A stretch of 64,000 nt of DNA, taken from positions 496,001 through 560,000 of the forward strand of contig NZ_JAHKKG010000003.1 of NCBI RefSeq assembly GCF_018829635.1, given 5' to 3'. Position 1 is the first letter of the stretch, and each line of letters opens with the position of its first letter. Shown piece by piece: positions 35,340-44,804 of the stretch. The position numbers and the translations under genes were made by a program. The DNA is from Paractinoplanes bogorensis (lineage in GTDB: Bacteria; Actinomycetota; Actinomycetes; Mycobacteriales; Micromonosporaceae). The notes below the pieces were generated by a model. The model saw only the letters and a list, made by a program, of their open reading frames with translations, was not told where the DNA came from and made no database searches.

Positions 35340-36611
35340 ATGCACCTTCCCCGGATATTGCTGACCGCCGTGCTGCTCACCGGAATCGCCGCGTGCGGCA
35401 ACACCTCGAACAGCCAGGACGAGACCCCGGCCGAGCTGACCGGATCGGGCCCGGCCACGCTCTGGGTCCGCGCCGCCGACGAGCCGCTCGACAAGGCCCT
35501 GGTGGCCGAGTGGAACGCCAAGAACCCGGACCGCAAGATCACCATGCTGACCGTGCCCGACGCCCAGTACGTCCAGAAGTACGTCCAGGCCGTCCGCGGG
35601 GGAGACGCGCCCGACCTGGCCGCCGTCGACATCGCCAACGTCAAGTCGCTGACCAGCCAGGGCCTGCTCACCGACATCACCGCCCAGCTGAAAGCGCTGC
35701 CCTACAAGGACAAGCTCGCCCCGGCCGGCGTGCAGATCAGCACGGTCGACGGCAAGACCTACGCGCTGCCGCACCAGCTCGACGTGTCGATGCTCTATTA
35801 CAACAAGGGCCTGTTCACCAAGGCCGGCCTCGACCCGGCCAAGCCGCCGGCCACGCTCGACGAGGTGGTGGCCGCGGCCCGCAAGATCACGGCGCTGGGC
35901 AACGGGACGTACGGGTTCGCCTTCGCCGGCAACTGTGCGGGCTGCAACGCGTACACGATGCTGCCCTACATCTGGGCCAGCGGCGGCGACATCATGAACG
36001 CCGACGGCACCGAGGCGACGCTCGACGACCCGGCCGTGGCCGCCGTGCTCAACGCGCACAAGACCATGTGGGACGAGAAGCTGATGCCGGACTCGGCCAA
36101 GGACGACAACGGCGCGACCTGGCTCAGCAGCTTCCAGGGCGGCAAGGTCGGCATGGTCGCGCTCGGCAGCTTCGCGGTCAGCGTCTTCAAGGCCGACCCG
36201 AAAATCGATTTCGGGGTGACCCCGATCCCCGGCACGAGCGGCACCTCGGCCTTCCTCGGCGGCGACGTCATCGGCATCTCCAAGGGCGCCAAGAACGCGA
36301 AGACCGCGTGGGACTTCATCGCGTGGAGCATGGATCTCGAGGTGCAGAAGACCGTCGTGGCCAAGACCGGCCAGCTGACCGTGCGCTCCGACGCCGCCGA
36401 CAACCCGTCGACGCAGGCCGAGCCGCGGCTGCTCGCGGCCAACAAGATGATCGCCGACGCACGCGTCCCGGTCACCGCCAAGTACAACTCGCTGTTCATC
36501 GACCCGACCGGCCCCTACCTGCAGTTCATCCGCGACTGGGTGTTCACCGGCGACCCCGCGCAGGCGATCGACAAGGGCAAGAGCGGCTTCAGCAGCCGCC
36601 TGGCCTCCTGA
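35340..36611 (+). CDS. Sugar-binding lipoprotein of the importer
   Basis: A 423-residue extracellular binding protein (SBP_bac family). The lipobox is TGIAAC with Cys19 lipidated. Body motifs include KNPDRKITMLTVPDAQYV, GDAPDLAAVDIANV, TYALPHQLDVSMLYYNKGLF and TAWDFIAWSMDLEVQK. ATG 35340 directly precedes the signal peptide. The binding protein follows both permeases, an inverted order compared with the usual one. It precedes a gene for a TIM-barrel protein that probably acts on the imported ligand. Confidence 0.93.
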   Translation: MHLPRILLTAVLLTGIAACGNTSNSQDETPAELTGSGPATLWVRAADEPLDKALVAEWNAKNPDRKITMLTVPDAQYVQKYVQAVRGGDAPDLAAVDIANVKSLTSQGLLTDITAQLKALPYKDKLAPAGVQISTVDGKTYALPHQLDVSMLYYNKGLFTKAGLDPAKPPATLDEVVAAARKITALGNGTYGFAFAGNCAGCNAYTMLPYIWASGGDIMNADGTEATLDDPAVAAVLNAHKTMWDEKLMPDSAKDDNGATWLSSFQGGKVGMVALGSFAVSVFKADPKIDFGVTPIPGTSGTSAFLGGDVIGISKGAKNAKTAWDFIAWSMDLEVQKTVVAKTGQLTVRSDAADNPSTQAEPRLLAANKMIADARVPVTAKYNSLFIDPTGPYLQFIRDWVFTGDPAQAIDKGKSGFSSRLAS

Positions 36612-36622
36612 GAGGAATTCCC

Positions 36623-38239
36623 ATGCAGGACTTGAGTTTCCGGTGGCCGCACCCGCGCTTCGACACCCCGCTCGGCCCGGTCACCGTGCGGATCCACACC
36701 GGCGAAAACGTTTACGGACTCGACCCCGCGTCACTGCGGGAGGAGGCCGACGGCTTCGTCGCCGACCGTCTCACCTGGGCCGGCGGCGAGCAGACCAGTC
36801 CCGGCCGGGCCACCGTCAAAATCATCAACACCGATTCCCGCGTACGCGTGGAAGTAGTCGCCGAACACAAGGACGGCATCCGCTGCGTGGCGGTCGTCCT
36901 GCACGACCAGCCCACGGGCGCGGTCACCGGCGTACGGGAAGAAGATCTTGAAGTTCCCCGCACCGGCCGCGTGATCGGCTATCCCAACGGCTGGTTCGAT
37001 CTCGCCACGCCGATGCTCGCGATGAAGCGGCCCGACGGCACCCTGACCGTCGCCCGCAGCCTCGACAACCAGGTGCGCAGCAAGCGGTTCGTGATCATCC
37101 CGCACTTCGACGACCCGGACACGTGCGACCTCGAGTTGATCGCCGACACCGACGCTGCCCGGCCGAGTGCCCGCTTCGAAGTGCCCGCATGGGACCTGCA
37201 GCGCACGGCCGACCTCGCCCCGGCTCTGACCGAACACACGGCTCACCTGCGGGCGGCCTACGAGTTGCCCACCTGGGAGGAGCGTACGGACGTACCGGCC
37301 TGGCTCCGCGACACCGCGCTCGTGCTGTCGCTCAACGGCATGCACTTCACCGGCAAGGTGTTCCTCGACTACGACGGCATGCTGGACGTGATCCGCCGAC
37401 TGTCCGACCAGATCGAGGCCCGGCACATCCTGGCCTACCTGCCGGGCTGGGAGGGGCGCTACTACCGCTGGTACGGGCGGTTCGACGTCGACGAGCGGCT
37501 CGGCGGCGAGGCCGGGTTCCGGCGGCTGATCGAGGGCGCGCACCAGCTCGGCGCCCGCATCATGCCGATGTTCGGCGCCAACATCGCCTCCCGCGACCTG
37601 CCCGGCTTCGAGACCTGGGCCGCCCCCGGCCTGCTGCTCAACCCGAGCGGCCATGCCCCGGTCGGTTCGGTCGACTGGGACGCCTCCCGCCACTTCGACC
37701 ACAGCTGGGGCGCGCTGGTCAACCCGGCCTACGAACCGTGGCGGCGCCACCTGGCCGAGCAGATCGTGCGGCTGCACCACGAATACGATTTCGACGCCGC
37801 CTTCCTCGACATCTCGGCGATGTACAACAACGACCCGCGCGGCAGCACCACGCAGGGCCTGCGCGACCTGGTCGGGCTGATCCGGGAGAGCGCGCCGGAG
37901 CTGGCGATCGCGGGCGAAGCGTGGTTCGACGCGCTCGGCGGGATCATCCCGCTCGTCCAGACCGGGCACCGCGACACCGTCCCGGTCCACCACGACCGGC
38001 CCGACCCGGCGCTGTTCACCGGCAGCAACCGGTCCTTCGGGCACGTCTGCCTGGGCGACCCGGCGCACGGCTCGACCGGCGTGCACGAGGCCGGCTACAA
38101 CGCGCACTGGCGGCTGCCGGTGCGGGAGGGCGTGATCCCGACGCTGACCGTCGTGGGTGACACGCTCGACCTCGCCCCGTCACAGGTCAGCCTGGTGGTG
38201 CAGGACGCCCGGGAGTACGCGGCCAAGTTCCTGAGCTGA
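36623..38239 (+). CDS. Putative glycoside hydrolase-like TIM-barrel protein, uncharacterised
   Basis: A 538-residue cytoplasmic protein (no signal peptide). Residues 1-200 are beta-rich (TVKIINTDSRVRVEVVAEHK), resembling the beta-sandwich in front of GH31/GH36-like barrels. The barrel contains ARHILAYLPGWEGRYYRWYG, DFDAAFLDISAMYNND and LAIAGEAWFDALGG. The Asp in AAFLDISA and the Glu in IAGEAWF are plausible catalytic acids on successive strands. I cannot place it in a numbered glycoside hydrolase family. Position as last gene of a LacI-controlled importer operon supports action on an internalised oligosaccharide. GAGAGGA precedes the ATG. Confidence 0.72.
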   Translation: MQDLSFRWPHPRFDTPLGPVTVRIHTGENVYGLDPASLREEADGFVADRLTWAGGEQTSPGRATVKIINTDSRVRVEVVAEHKDGIRCVAVVLHDQPTGAVTGVREEDLEVPRTGRVIGYPNGWFDLATPMLAMKRPDGTLTVARSLDNQVRSKRFVIIPHFDDPDTCDLELIADTDAARPSARFEVPAWDLQRTADLAPALTEHTAHLRAAYELPTWEERTDVPAWLRDTALVLSLNGMHFTGKVFLDYDGMLDVIRRLSDQIEARHILAYLPGWEGRYYRWYGRFDVDERLGGEAGFRRLIEGAHQLGARIMPMFGANIASRDLPGFETWAAPGLLLNPSGHAPVGSVDWDASRHFDHSWGALVNPAYEPWRRHLAEQIVRLHHEYDFDAAFLDISAMYNNDPRGSTTQGLRDLVGLIRESAPELAIAGEAWFDALGGIIPLVQTGHRDTVPVHHDRPDPALFTGSNRSFGHVCLGDPAHGSTGVHEAGYNAHWRLPVREGVIPTLTVVGDTLDLAPSQVSLVVQDAREYAAKFLS

Positions 38240-38257
38240 GCCGGCGACTATCATCGC

Positions 38258-38333
38258 GGCGGTGACCTACCTCGCGGTGCCGTATCTCGCGGAGCCCTGC
38301 TTCGCGGAGGCTCGGCGGTGACCTACCTCGCGG
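38258..38333 (+). repeat. Direct repeat duplicating the TetR start region
   Basis: GGCGGTGACCTACCTCGCGG occurs at 38258-38277 and again at 38314-38333, a period of 56 bases. The second copy carries the GTG start of the TetR gene. The first copy's GTG (38262) opens a 19-codon frame whose TGA (38319-38321) overlaps that start, so the duplication has created a small upstream reading frame that could couple or dampen translation. Confidence 0.7.
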
Positions 38334-38893
38334 AGAACCGCCGCCGGCTGCGGCGGTCGCTCGTCGCCGCGGCGCGCGAACTGACCGTGGCCAACGGGTG
38401 GGACGGCGTTCGCATGGCCGATGTCGCCGCCGCCGTCGGGGTGAGCCGCCAGACCGTCTACAACGAGTTCGACGGCAAGCCCGGGCTGGCCGAAGCGGTG
38501 GTCGCGGCCGAGGTCGAGCGGTTCGTGGCCACCGTGCGGGCCGCCCTGTTCGAGCACGGCGCCGACGTGCGGGCGGCGGCGCGGGCGGCGATCCACGCCG
38601 TGCTGGTCGAGGGCGCGGCCGACCCGCTGGTGCGGGCCATCCTCACCGGCGCGCCTGACGGCGGCCTGCTGCCCTATCTGACCACCGACGGCGGGATGGT
38701 GCTGGCGGCGGCCGGGGCGGTGATCCGCGAGTGGGCGGCGGAGTTCGTCCCCGAGGCCGGCGGCGATCGGCTGGACGCGGCCGCCGACGCCGTCGTCCGG
38801 CTGACCGTCAGCCACCTGATGCTGCCGGCCGCGCCACCCGGGCCGACCGCCGACGCCCTGGCCGACGATTTCGTGCGCCTGCTGGCGGACTGA
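38318..38893 (+). CDS. TetR-family transcriptional regulator
   Basis: A 191-residue regulator. The helix-turn-helix is VRMADVAAAVGVSRQTVYNEF with a preceding helix RRSLVAAARELTVANGWDG; the C-terminal ligand domain is helical and not assignable. The GTG start at 38318 lies in the second copy of a 20-base direct repeat. It is convergent with the aldehyde dehydrogenase gene, 11 bases between the stops. Its targets are unclear. Confidence 0.88.
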   Translation: MTYLAENRRRLRRSLVAAARELTVANGWDGVRMADVAAAVGVSRQTVYNEFDGKPGLAEAVVAAEVERFVATVRAALFEHGADVRAAARAAIHAVLVEGAADPLVRAILTGAPDGGLLPYLTTDGGMVLAAAGAVIREWAAEFVPEAGGDRLDAAADAVVRLTVSHLMLPAAPPGPTADALADDFVRLLAD

Positions 38894-38904
38894 CGGCGTA
38901 CGGG

Positions 38905-40305
38905 TCACACGGCCAGGCCGAGGTACTTGATGTCGAGATACTCCTCGATGCCCTCGACGCCGCCCTCGCGCCCGAACCCGGACGCCTTCACGCCGCCGAA
39001 GGGTGCGGCCGGGTTCGACACGATGCCCTGGTTCACGCCGACCATGCCCGCCTCGAGGCCCTCGCCGACGCGTACGGCCCGGGACAGGTCGTTGGTGAAC
39101 AGGTACGCGGCCAGCCCGTAGTCGGTGTCGTTGGCCATCCGCAGCGCCGCGTCCTCGTCGGCGAAGGTCTCGATCGGCGCCACCGGACCGAAGATCTCTT
39201 CCCGTACGGGCGGGGAGCCGGCCAGCACAGTCGGCGCGTAGAAGTAGCCGGCGTCGCCCACCGGCTCGCCGCCGCACAACACCTTCGCGCCCTGGGCGAC
39301 GGCGTCGTCGACGAACGCGGCCACCTTGTCCCGCGCCCGTGCGTCGATGAGCGGTCCGTAATCGATTCCGGGCCGGAGCGCGGCCATCCGGTCGGTCAGC
39401 CGCCGGGTGAACTCGTCCGCCACTGCTTCGTGCACCAGGAACCGGTTCGCGGCCGTGCAGGCCTGTCCCATGTTGCGCATCTTGGCCAGCATCGCGCCGT
39501 CCACGGCGGCGTCCAGGTCGGCGTCGTCGAACACCAGGAAAGGTGCGTTGCCGCCCAGCTCCATCGACAGCCGCAGCAACTGGGTGGCGGACTGCTCGAC
39601 CAGCAGCCGGCCGACCCCGGTGGAGCCGGTGAAACTGAGCTTGCGCAGCCGGGGGTCGCGGACGATCGGTTCGACGACCTCGCCCGTACGGGTGGTGGCG
39701 AGCACATTGACCACCCCGCCCGGCATGCCCGCCTCGCGCAGCAGGTCGGCCAGGGCGAGCATGGTGAGCGGCGTCTGGGTGGCCGGCTTGACCACCATCG
39801 TGCAGCCGGCCGCGACCGCCGCCCCGATCTTGCGCGTGCCCATGGCCAGCGGGAAGTTCCACGGCGTGATCATCAGCGCCGGCCCGACCGGACGGCGCAC
39901 CGTGAGCAGCCGCGAGTTGCCGTCCGGCGCGGACGACCAGCGCCCCGCGACCCGGACCGCCTCCTCGGCGAACCAGCGGAAGAACTCGGCCCCGTACGCG
40001 ACCTCGCCCCGCGACTCGCCGATCGGCTTGCCCATCTCCGCCGTGATCAGCTCGGCGAACTGCTCCGTGCGCTCGGTGAGCAGCTCGAACGCGGTCCGCA
40101 GAATCTCGCCGCGGACCCGGGGCGCGGTCGCCGCCCACTCCGGCTGGGCCCGGTGGGCGGCCTCGAGCGCGGCCGCACCGTCGGCCACCGTGGCGTCGGC
40201 CACGTCGCTCAGGTGCCGGCCGGTCGCGGGATCCTCCACCACGAACGTCGTGCCGTCGCTCGAATCGCGCCAGGTGCCACCGATGAACAGGCCAGTGTGT
40301 TTCAT
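38905..40305 (-). CDS. NAD(P)-dependent aldehyde dehydrogenase, succinate-semialdehyde type
   Basis: A 466-residue aldehyde dehydrogenase. TPWNFPLAMGTRKIG is the cofactor pocket, FTGSTGVGRLL the Rossmann turn, MELGGNAPF contains the general-base Glu, and GQACTAANR the catalytic Cys. The C-terminal APFGGVKASGFGREGG is standard. Closest in feel to GabD-like succinate-semialdehyde dehydrogenases, but substrate range in this family is broad. ATG 40305 follows GAGGG. A LysR regulator is divergent 71 bases away and is the likely controller. Confidence 0.9.
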   Translation of the reverse strand: MKHTGLFIGGTWRDSSDGTTFVVEDPATGRHLSDVADATVADGAAALEAAHRAQPEWAATAPRVRGEILRTAFELLTERTEQFAELITAEMGKPIGESRGEVAYGAEFFRWFAEEAVRVAGRWSSAPDGNSRLLTVRRPVGPALMITPWNFPLAMGTRKIGAAVAAGCTMVVKPATQTPLTMLALADLLREAGMPGGVVNVLATTRTGEVVEPIVRDPRLRKLSFTGSTGVGRLLVEQSATQLLRLSMELGGNAPFLVFDDADLDAAVDGAMLAKMRNMGQACTAANRFLVHEAVADEFTRRLTDRMAALRPGIDYGPLIDARARDKVAAFVDDAVAQGAKVLCGGEPVGDAGYFYAPTVLAGSPPVREEIFGPVAPIETFADEDAALRMANDTDYGLAAYLFTNDLSRAVRVGEGLEAGMVGVNQGIVSNPAAPFGGVKASGFGREGGVEGIEEYLDIKYLGLAV

Positions 40306-40376
40306 GATGTAACCCTCACCGGTGCGGACGCGGGGCGTCCAATACCGGACAGGCACCATTCCTATGCTCGGGGGGC

Positions 40377-41261
40377 ATGACGGTGGAGTTGCGGACGCTG
40401 CGCTACTTCGTGGCCATCGCCGAGGCCGGCACGGTCACCGCGGCCGCCGCCGCCCTGCACTTCACTCAGCCGTCCGTGTCCCGCCAGGTGCGCCAGCTGG
40501 AACGGCAACTGGGTCTGGAGCTGTTCGTCCGCGACGAGGGCCGGCTGCGGCTGAGCGCGGCCGGCCGGGCCTTCCTGCCCCTCGCCACCCAACTGCTCGC
40601 CCAGGCCGAGCGCACCCAGGCCGCCGCGGCCGCGATCGCGGCCGGTCACCTGCCCACCCTGACCATCGCCGCACCCGCCACCACCCTGACCGACGTCGTG
40701 GCGCCGTTCCTGGCCACGCTCGGCCCCGGCGACCCGATGCCCGCGGTCCGGGCCGAGGTGCCGATTTCCGTGTACGGGGCTCTCGCGCGCGGCGCCGACC
40801 TGGCGATCGGCGCCACCCCGTGGCCGGCCGGGCTGGACGGCCGACCGCTGGCCGACCTGCCGTTGTGGGCCTACGTGCCGGCCGGCCATCCGTGGGCCGG
40901 TCGCTCCGAGGTGTCGGTGGAGGCGCTGGTCGGTGAGCCGTTGCTGCTGCCGACGCCGGACTACTACCCGCGGCGGGCGCTCGACGTGGCCGTCGCGTCG
41001 GCGCGTCTGGCCTACCGCGACGTGCACGAGTTCACTTCGGCCGAGGTGGCCCAGGCTGTGGCCGCGTCGGGGCGGGGGATCGCGGTGGTGTCGGACGACG
41101 CCCGGTTCGACCTGCACCCGCTGCGGGTGCTCGGCGTGGGGATCAGCCTGTACGCGGCGTGGGAGCCGGACCACTACGCGGCCACGACGATCCGGGCGGT
41201 GGTGGAGCGGTTGGCCGCGTTCTGCGTGGCCCGTTACGGCCCCGAGGTGACGCCGCTCTAA
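40377..41261 (+). CDS. LysR-family transcriptional regulator
   Basis: A 294-residue regulator. The N-terminal winged helix is VELRTLRYFVAIAEAGTVTA with FTQPSVSRQVRQLERQLGLELF; the rest is the two-lobed co-inducer domain. The divergent neighbour is an aldehyde dehydrogenase, the classic LysR arrangement, so activation by the aldehyde or acid is likely. Its TAA stop overlaps the convergent STAND-like gene stop in the shared tetramer CTAA (41258-41261). Confidence 0.92.
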   Translation: MTVELRTLRYFVAIAEAGTVTAAAAALHFTQPSVSRQVRQLERQLGLELFVRDEGRLRLSAAGRAFLPLATQLLAQAERTQAAAAAIAAGHLPTLTIAAPATTLTDVVAPFLATLGPGDPMPAVRAEVPISVYGALARGADLAIGATPWPAGLDGRPLADLPLWAYVPAGHPWAGRSEVSVEALVGEPLLLPTPDYYPRRALDVAVASARLAYRDVHEFTSAEVAQAVAASGRGIAVVSDDARFDLHPLRVLGVGISLYAAWEPDHYAATTIRAVVERLAAFCVARYGPEVTPL

Positions 41262-44158
41262 AGCCGGCGGAGCCAGAGCTCAGCCGCCAACTCGTATTGG
41301 CCGTGGCCGGCGTACACCTCCTGCAGGCGGACAACGGCGTCGCGGTAGACCTGTGCATAGCGCGACCCCTCCGACATCGAGACCTCCTGGTAGAGATCAA
41401 GTGCTTCGGCGTAACAGGCGAACTCGCCCTCGTGATCGGCCCCGGCACATCGCGCCATCGCGGCGTTGTCGAGTGAGTGGGCAAGCCGGTACCGATCAAC
41501 GGGGTTGCTGGGCTCGAATGTCCGTGCCAGTGTCACGGCCTCGTCCGCAAGGGCGTGAGCTCGTCGGGCGTCTCCTCGGTGGCGGGCGCGGGTGGAGCTC
41601 GTCAGAAGGGCATCAACCAGTTTTCCTTCGCGTGCGGGATTGTCGGCCGCCACTGTGCGCCAGAGCGTGACCACTTCGTCGGCCGTTGCGCCGGCCTGTT
41701 CGGTATTTCCTCGTCGCTCCAGGGTCGCGCCGAAGACGTCCAAGGCACCGGCCAGCACTACATCACCGGCGATGTCTGCGGTCGCCGGTCTTCGGGCGAT
41801 CGCGACGGCTTCCTCGGCCGTCGAGCAAGCTGATTCGAGATTCTCCGACCGCAGTGCGGTGATGCTGTAGTTCGTCAGCGCCGCCGCGAATTGAGCCGAG
41901 TAACCCGGGTTGTGCGCGGCCAGCCGCCGATAGAGATCGACGGCCTCGTCGGCGGCCGCACCGGCCAGCTCCAGCTCGGCCGAGTCCAGGGCCCGGGCGG
42001 TCAGGTTGGTCAGCGCCACGGCCAGTTCAGGTTCATACGCGGCGTTGTCCGCGGCGGCGATCCGATAGAGGGCGGTCGCCTCGCCCGCCACGGCCAGCGC
42101 GCGTTCATCCATGCCCAGGTGAGCCAAGCTCAGCCCGAGCTGGTCCAGCGCCCAGGCGAGAGCGGGCCGGACCGGAGAGTCGACGACGGTGGACCTCCAG
42201 TAGGCGACGACCTCCTCACCGAGCAGAACGGAACGCTGAGTGTCGCCCAAGGCGTCCGAGTAGTTGGCCAGCGCTTGAAGAGCCCGGTGGAGCATGCCCT
42301 CGTGTTCGGTGTCCTCGGCAGCCAGACTCCGGAACAGGGCGACTGCTTCGTCAGCAGTGTCATACGCCGCCTGAGCGTCCTCGACATCGTTTGCCGCGGC
42401 GGCCTGGTTCAGCAATGTACCGGCGAAGGCGTCCCGGAGGTCCGGATCGTCGCCGGCCAGAGTTCGCCACAGGTCGGCCGCCTCGGCCAGGACTTCGATC
42501 GACTCCCGGTGCTGGCCGATCTTGGCCAGGGCCACGCCAAGGTTGGTCGATGCGGCGGCGAGATCGTCCAGGCACCGCGGATCAGCGGCGACCGCGATCC
42601 GGCCGAAGTCGACGAGCCGTCGCGACACAGCGACTTGAGTACGGGGCAAGGCGAAGGACGGAAAAGAATCTTCCAGCGCCGCGAAGACCGGCTGCGGCGC
42701 GTCGTAGTCATCGACGAACGCAGCGAGATGCTCGTCGAGCTCGACCGTGGCGTAGACCCACGCGATCCGCACCGCGAGCAGGGCGCTGTCGTCATCGCCG
42801 GATCGCCATACTTTCCCGAGCAGTGTCAGCGCGGCGGGGAACGTGACCGCGGCCCGCGTCAAGGTCGTAACGACTCGGTGGTACTCGGGCCGGTCCAGAC
42901 CGTGGATCAGCCGCGCCGCGATCCCGGGCTGCTCGGACAACCGGTCGACCAGGAACCAGAGGCCGAACATCTCCGGCTCGATCAGCACCCCGGTGCCGTG
43001 CGGATAGAGGTTTCCGACCCATCGGGCGACGTCGCGTACCTGGGCCTCCGGGGCGTCGGCCAGGTCCGGGACGCGGCGCAGGACCCGCACCGCCGCGTCC
43101 TCGTCGTCGGCTCGCAGCAGCGCCAGTGCGAGAATGCAGCGCTGCCGGATCTGTTTGCTCAGAGTGGAGACGCCCCATCCCGGTGCGGTCGCGGCCGACT
43201 CCCACCACGCCTCCTCGTGCGCGAAGAGCTGCCGGATGAGTTCGTCCCCGGCCGCGCGCCGAGCCGGCCGACGGGTCAGCTCCAGCACCGTGAGCAAGGC
43301 CCGCGTCTGTACGGTCAACATCGTCTCGCCGTCGTCACCGACCCGGCCGGCCAGGGCCTTGACCGACGGCGCGCGTAGCTCGGCGCGCCGGGCGAACTTC
43401 CCGACCGCCAGCGCAAACCAGCGCTCCCGGTCGCCCGGGCCGCCGTGGGCCGATAGTTCGAGCACCTGGCCGCGCGTCAGCGCCCGCGCCGCGTCGGGCA
43501 CCCGCGTGCGCAGATCCGCCTGCAGGCTCGCACTGTTCCGGGCGATCAGCAGAACACGTACGGGCGGCTTGCCTCCGTACGCAGCCAGGGCCGTGAGCAG
43601 ATCCGGTAGGTCGGGCCGGATGTCCGCGTCATCGACGAGTACGAGGGCGGGGTCGCCGCACGCCGCGATCGCCGGGAGAGCGCTACCACCTGCGCCGGCT
43701 TCCAGCCAGCCGGCCACCCATGGTTCGGTTCGCGACAGTCCGAACTCCAGTGCGAGCCGGGTCTTGCCCACTCCGGCCGGTCCGGACAGCACCAGCACGC
43801 CGGTCGGGTCTTCTCCGGACTGCCATTCGCTCAATTCGTCGAGCTCGGCCCGCCGCCCCTGCAACGGCACAACCCGCAGGCCGGGAGCCAGCAAACCGAA
43901 GACGCCACCGGTCTCGCTGTCCCTCGGCTCGAGCGGGGCCAGCACGCGGGCCCGCGCCTCGACGGCCGCGCTTCGCTCGCTCCGGCCGTGCCGCCACGTC
44001 TCCCAGCCGGCCCAGCCGGCGGCCAGCCCGACGAGGCCGGTGGTCAGCGTCCACGACCACTCGCCGGTGGCCAGGTTGGTCAGCGTCCCGACGGCGACGC
44101 CGAGCACTGTCGATACGCCGGCCGGAACGCCGCGGGTCATCCATCGCGACCCATCCAT
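41258..44158 (-). CDS. Membrane-anchored STAND-like ATPase with TPR-like repeats
   Basis: A 966-residue protein. Two hydrophobic segments near residues 12-55 (VSTVLGVAVGTLTNLATG and LTTGLVGLAAGWAGWETW) probably anchor it to the membrane. The P-loop GPAGVGKT has its Lys at 132, LALEFG follows, and ALVLVDDADI is a likely Walker B. A winged-helix-like or helical sensor region follows, then from about 500 a long array of TPR-like helices rich in ALTNL, AVALFRSLAAED and LYRRLAAHNP text. ATG 44158 was chosen over GTG 44173 because GGAG is well spaced for it. No effector domain is visible, so the partner is unknown. A small two-helix membrane protein is divergent. Confidence 0.8.
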   Translation of the reverse strand: MDGSRWMTRGVPAGVSTVLGVAVGTLTNLATGEWSWTLTTGLVGLAAGWAGWETWRHGRSERSAAVEARARVLAPLEPRDSETGGVFGLLAPGLRVVPLQGRRAELDELSEWQSGEDPTGVLVLSGPAGVGKTRLALEFGLSRTEPWVAGWLEAGAGGSALPAIAACGDPALVLVDDADIRPDLPDLLTALAAYGGKPPVRVLLIARNSASLQADLRTRVPDAARALTRGQVLELSAHGGPGDRERWFALAVGKFARRAELRAPSVKALAGRVGDDGETMLTVQTRALLTVLELTRRPARRAAGDELIRQLFAHEEAWWESAATAPGWGVSTLSKQIRQRCILALALLRADDEDAAVRVLRRVPDLADAPEAQVRDVARWVGNLYPHGTGVLIEPEMFGLWFLVDRLSEQPGIAARLIHGLDRPEYHRVVTTLTRAAVTFPAALTLLGKVWRSGDDDSALLAVRIAWVYATVELDEHLAAFVDDYDAPQPVFAALEDSFPSFALPRTQVAVSRRLVDFGRIAVAADPRCLDDLAAASTNLGVALAKIGQHRESIEVLAEAADLWRTLAGDDPDLRDAFAGTLLNQAAAANDVEDAQAAYDTADEAVALFRSLAAEDTEHEGMLHRALQALANYSDALGDTQRSVLLGEEVVAYWRSTVVDSPVRPALAWALDQLGLSLAHLGMDERALAVAGEATALYRIAAADNAAYEPELAVALTNLTARALDSAELELAGAAADEAVDLYRRLAAHNPGYSAQFAAALTNYSITALRSENLESACSTAEEAVAIARRPATADIAGDVVLAGALDVFGATLERRGNTEQAGATADEVVTLWRTVAADNPAREGKLVDALLTSSTRARHRGDARRAHALADEAVTLARTFEPSNPVDRYRLAHSLDNAAMARCAGADHEGEFACYAEALDLYQEVSMSEGSRYAQVYRDAVVRLQEVYAGHGQYELAAELWLRRL

Positions 44159-44238
44159 CTCATCAGACTCCACCCGGAGGACCGCGGACGCGATCGCCCG
44201 TAGGGCCGAACATCCGCCGACCGCCGTCCTCTACGGTG

Positions 44239-44709
44239 GTGCGCGTGGACGTCAGCAACGTGCGTACGGAATCGGGCGCCCTGGTGAACCTGCGTTTCGC
44301 GGGCGACCGGGTCGAGGTGCGGGAGATCTCGCCGGCCCGTCAGCGGGCACTCCGGGCGTGCGCGGGCGGGCTGCTGCTGGGCACCGGGCTCGCCGCCGTC
44401 GCGGCCAACGCCGGTCTCTTCGGGATCCGCGGGCTGCCCGTCGTGCTGTGGATCGTGGCGGCGGCCGTGCTGGCCGGTGGCGTGGTGGGCGGCGGGTTGT
44501 GGTGGCTGGTGGTCTCCCGGCGCGACGGGCGACGCGGGGTGTCCACGATCGAGGCCTCGTCGGTGGTGAACGCCCGCAGCCGCGCCGAGAACGGCCTGGT
44601 GACCGTGGCCCTGGAACTCGCGGACAGCCCGGACCGCGAGTTCAGCGCGGTGGGCCATGCCGGGACGCAGCTGTCGGCCCGTTTCGGAGAGGTGCTGTCC
44701 GCTACCTGA
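44239..44709 (+). CDS. Small two-helix membrane protein
   Basis: About 156 residues. A short beta-rich N-terminus (VNLRFAGDRVEVREI) is followed by two hydrophobic helices (GGLLLGTGLAAVAANAGLF and VVLWIVAAAVLAGGVVGGGL) and a cytoplasmic C-terminal domain. Several in-frame GTG codons (44236, 44239, 44245) are possible starts. I do not recognise a family. It is divergent from the membrane-anchored STAND-like gene, 80 bases apart, which may indicate functional association at the membrane. Confidence 0.68.
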   Translation: MRVDVSNVRTESGALVNLRFAGDRVEVREISPARQRALRACAGGLLLGTGLAAVAANAGLFGIRGLPVVLWIVAAAVLAGGVVGGGLWWLVVSRRDGRRGVSTIEASSVVNARSRAENGLVTVALELADSPDREFSAVGHAGTQLSARFGEVLSAT

Positions 44710-44743
44710 GGCTACGCGTTGTCCCTTGCGGGTGACCGTTTTC

Positions 44744-44771
44744 TTGTTCGGTGGTCGGTATGTCATAGGAT
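44744..44771 (+). promoter_or_regulatory. Candidate promoter of the ion channel gene
   Basis: TTGTTC (44744-44749) and TAGGAT (44766-44771) are separated by 16 bases and lie 33 bases before the channel start codon, in a locally AT-richer stretch. Confidence 0.4.
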
Positions 44772-44804
44772 TTCGACCGGTTGGCGGCCCGGTTGAGGAG
44801 ATCC

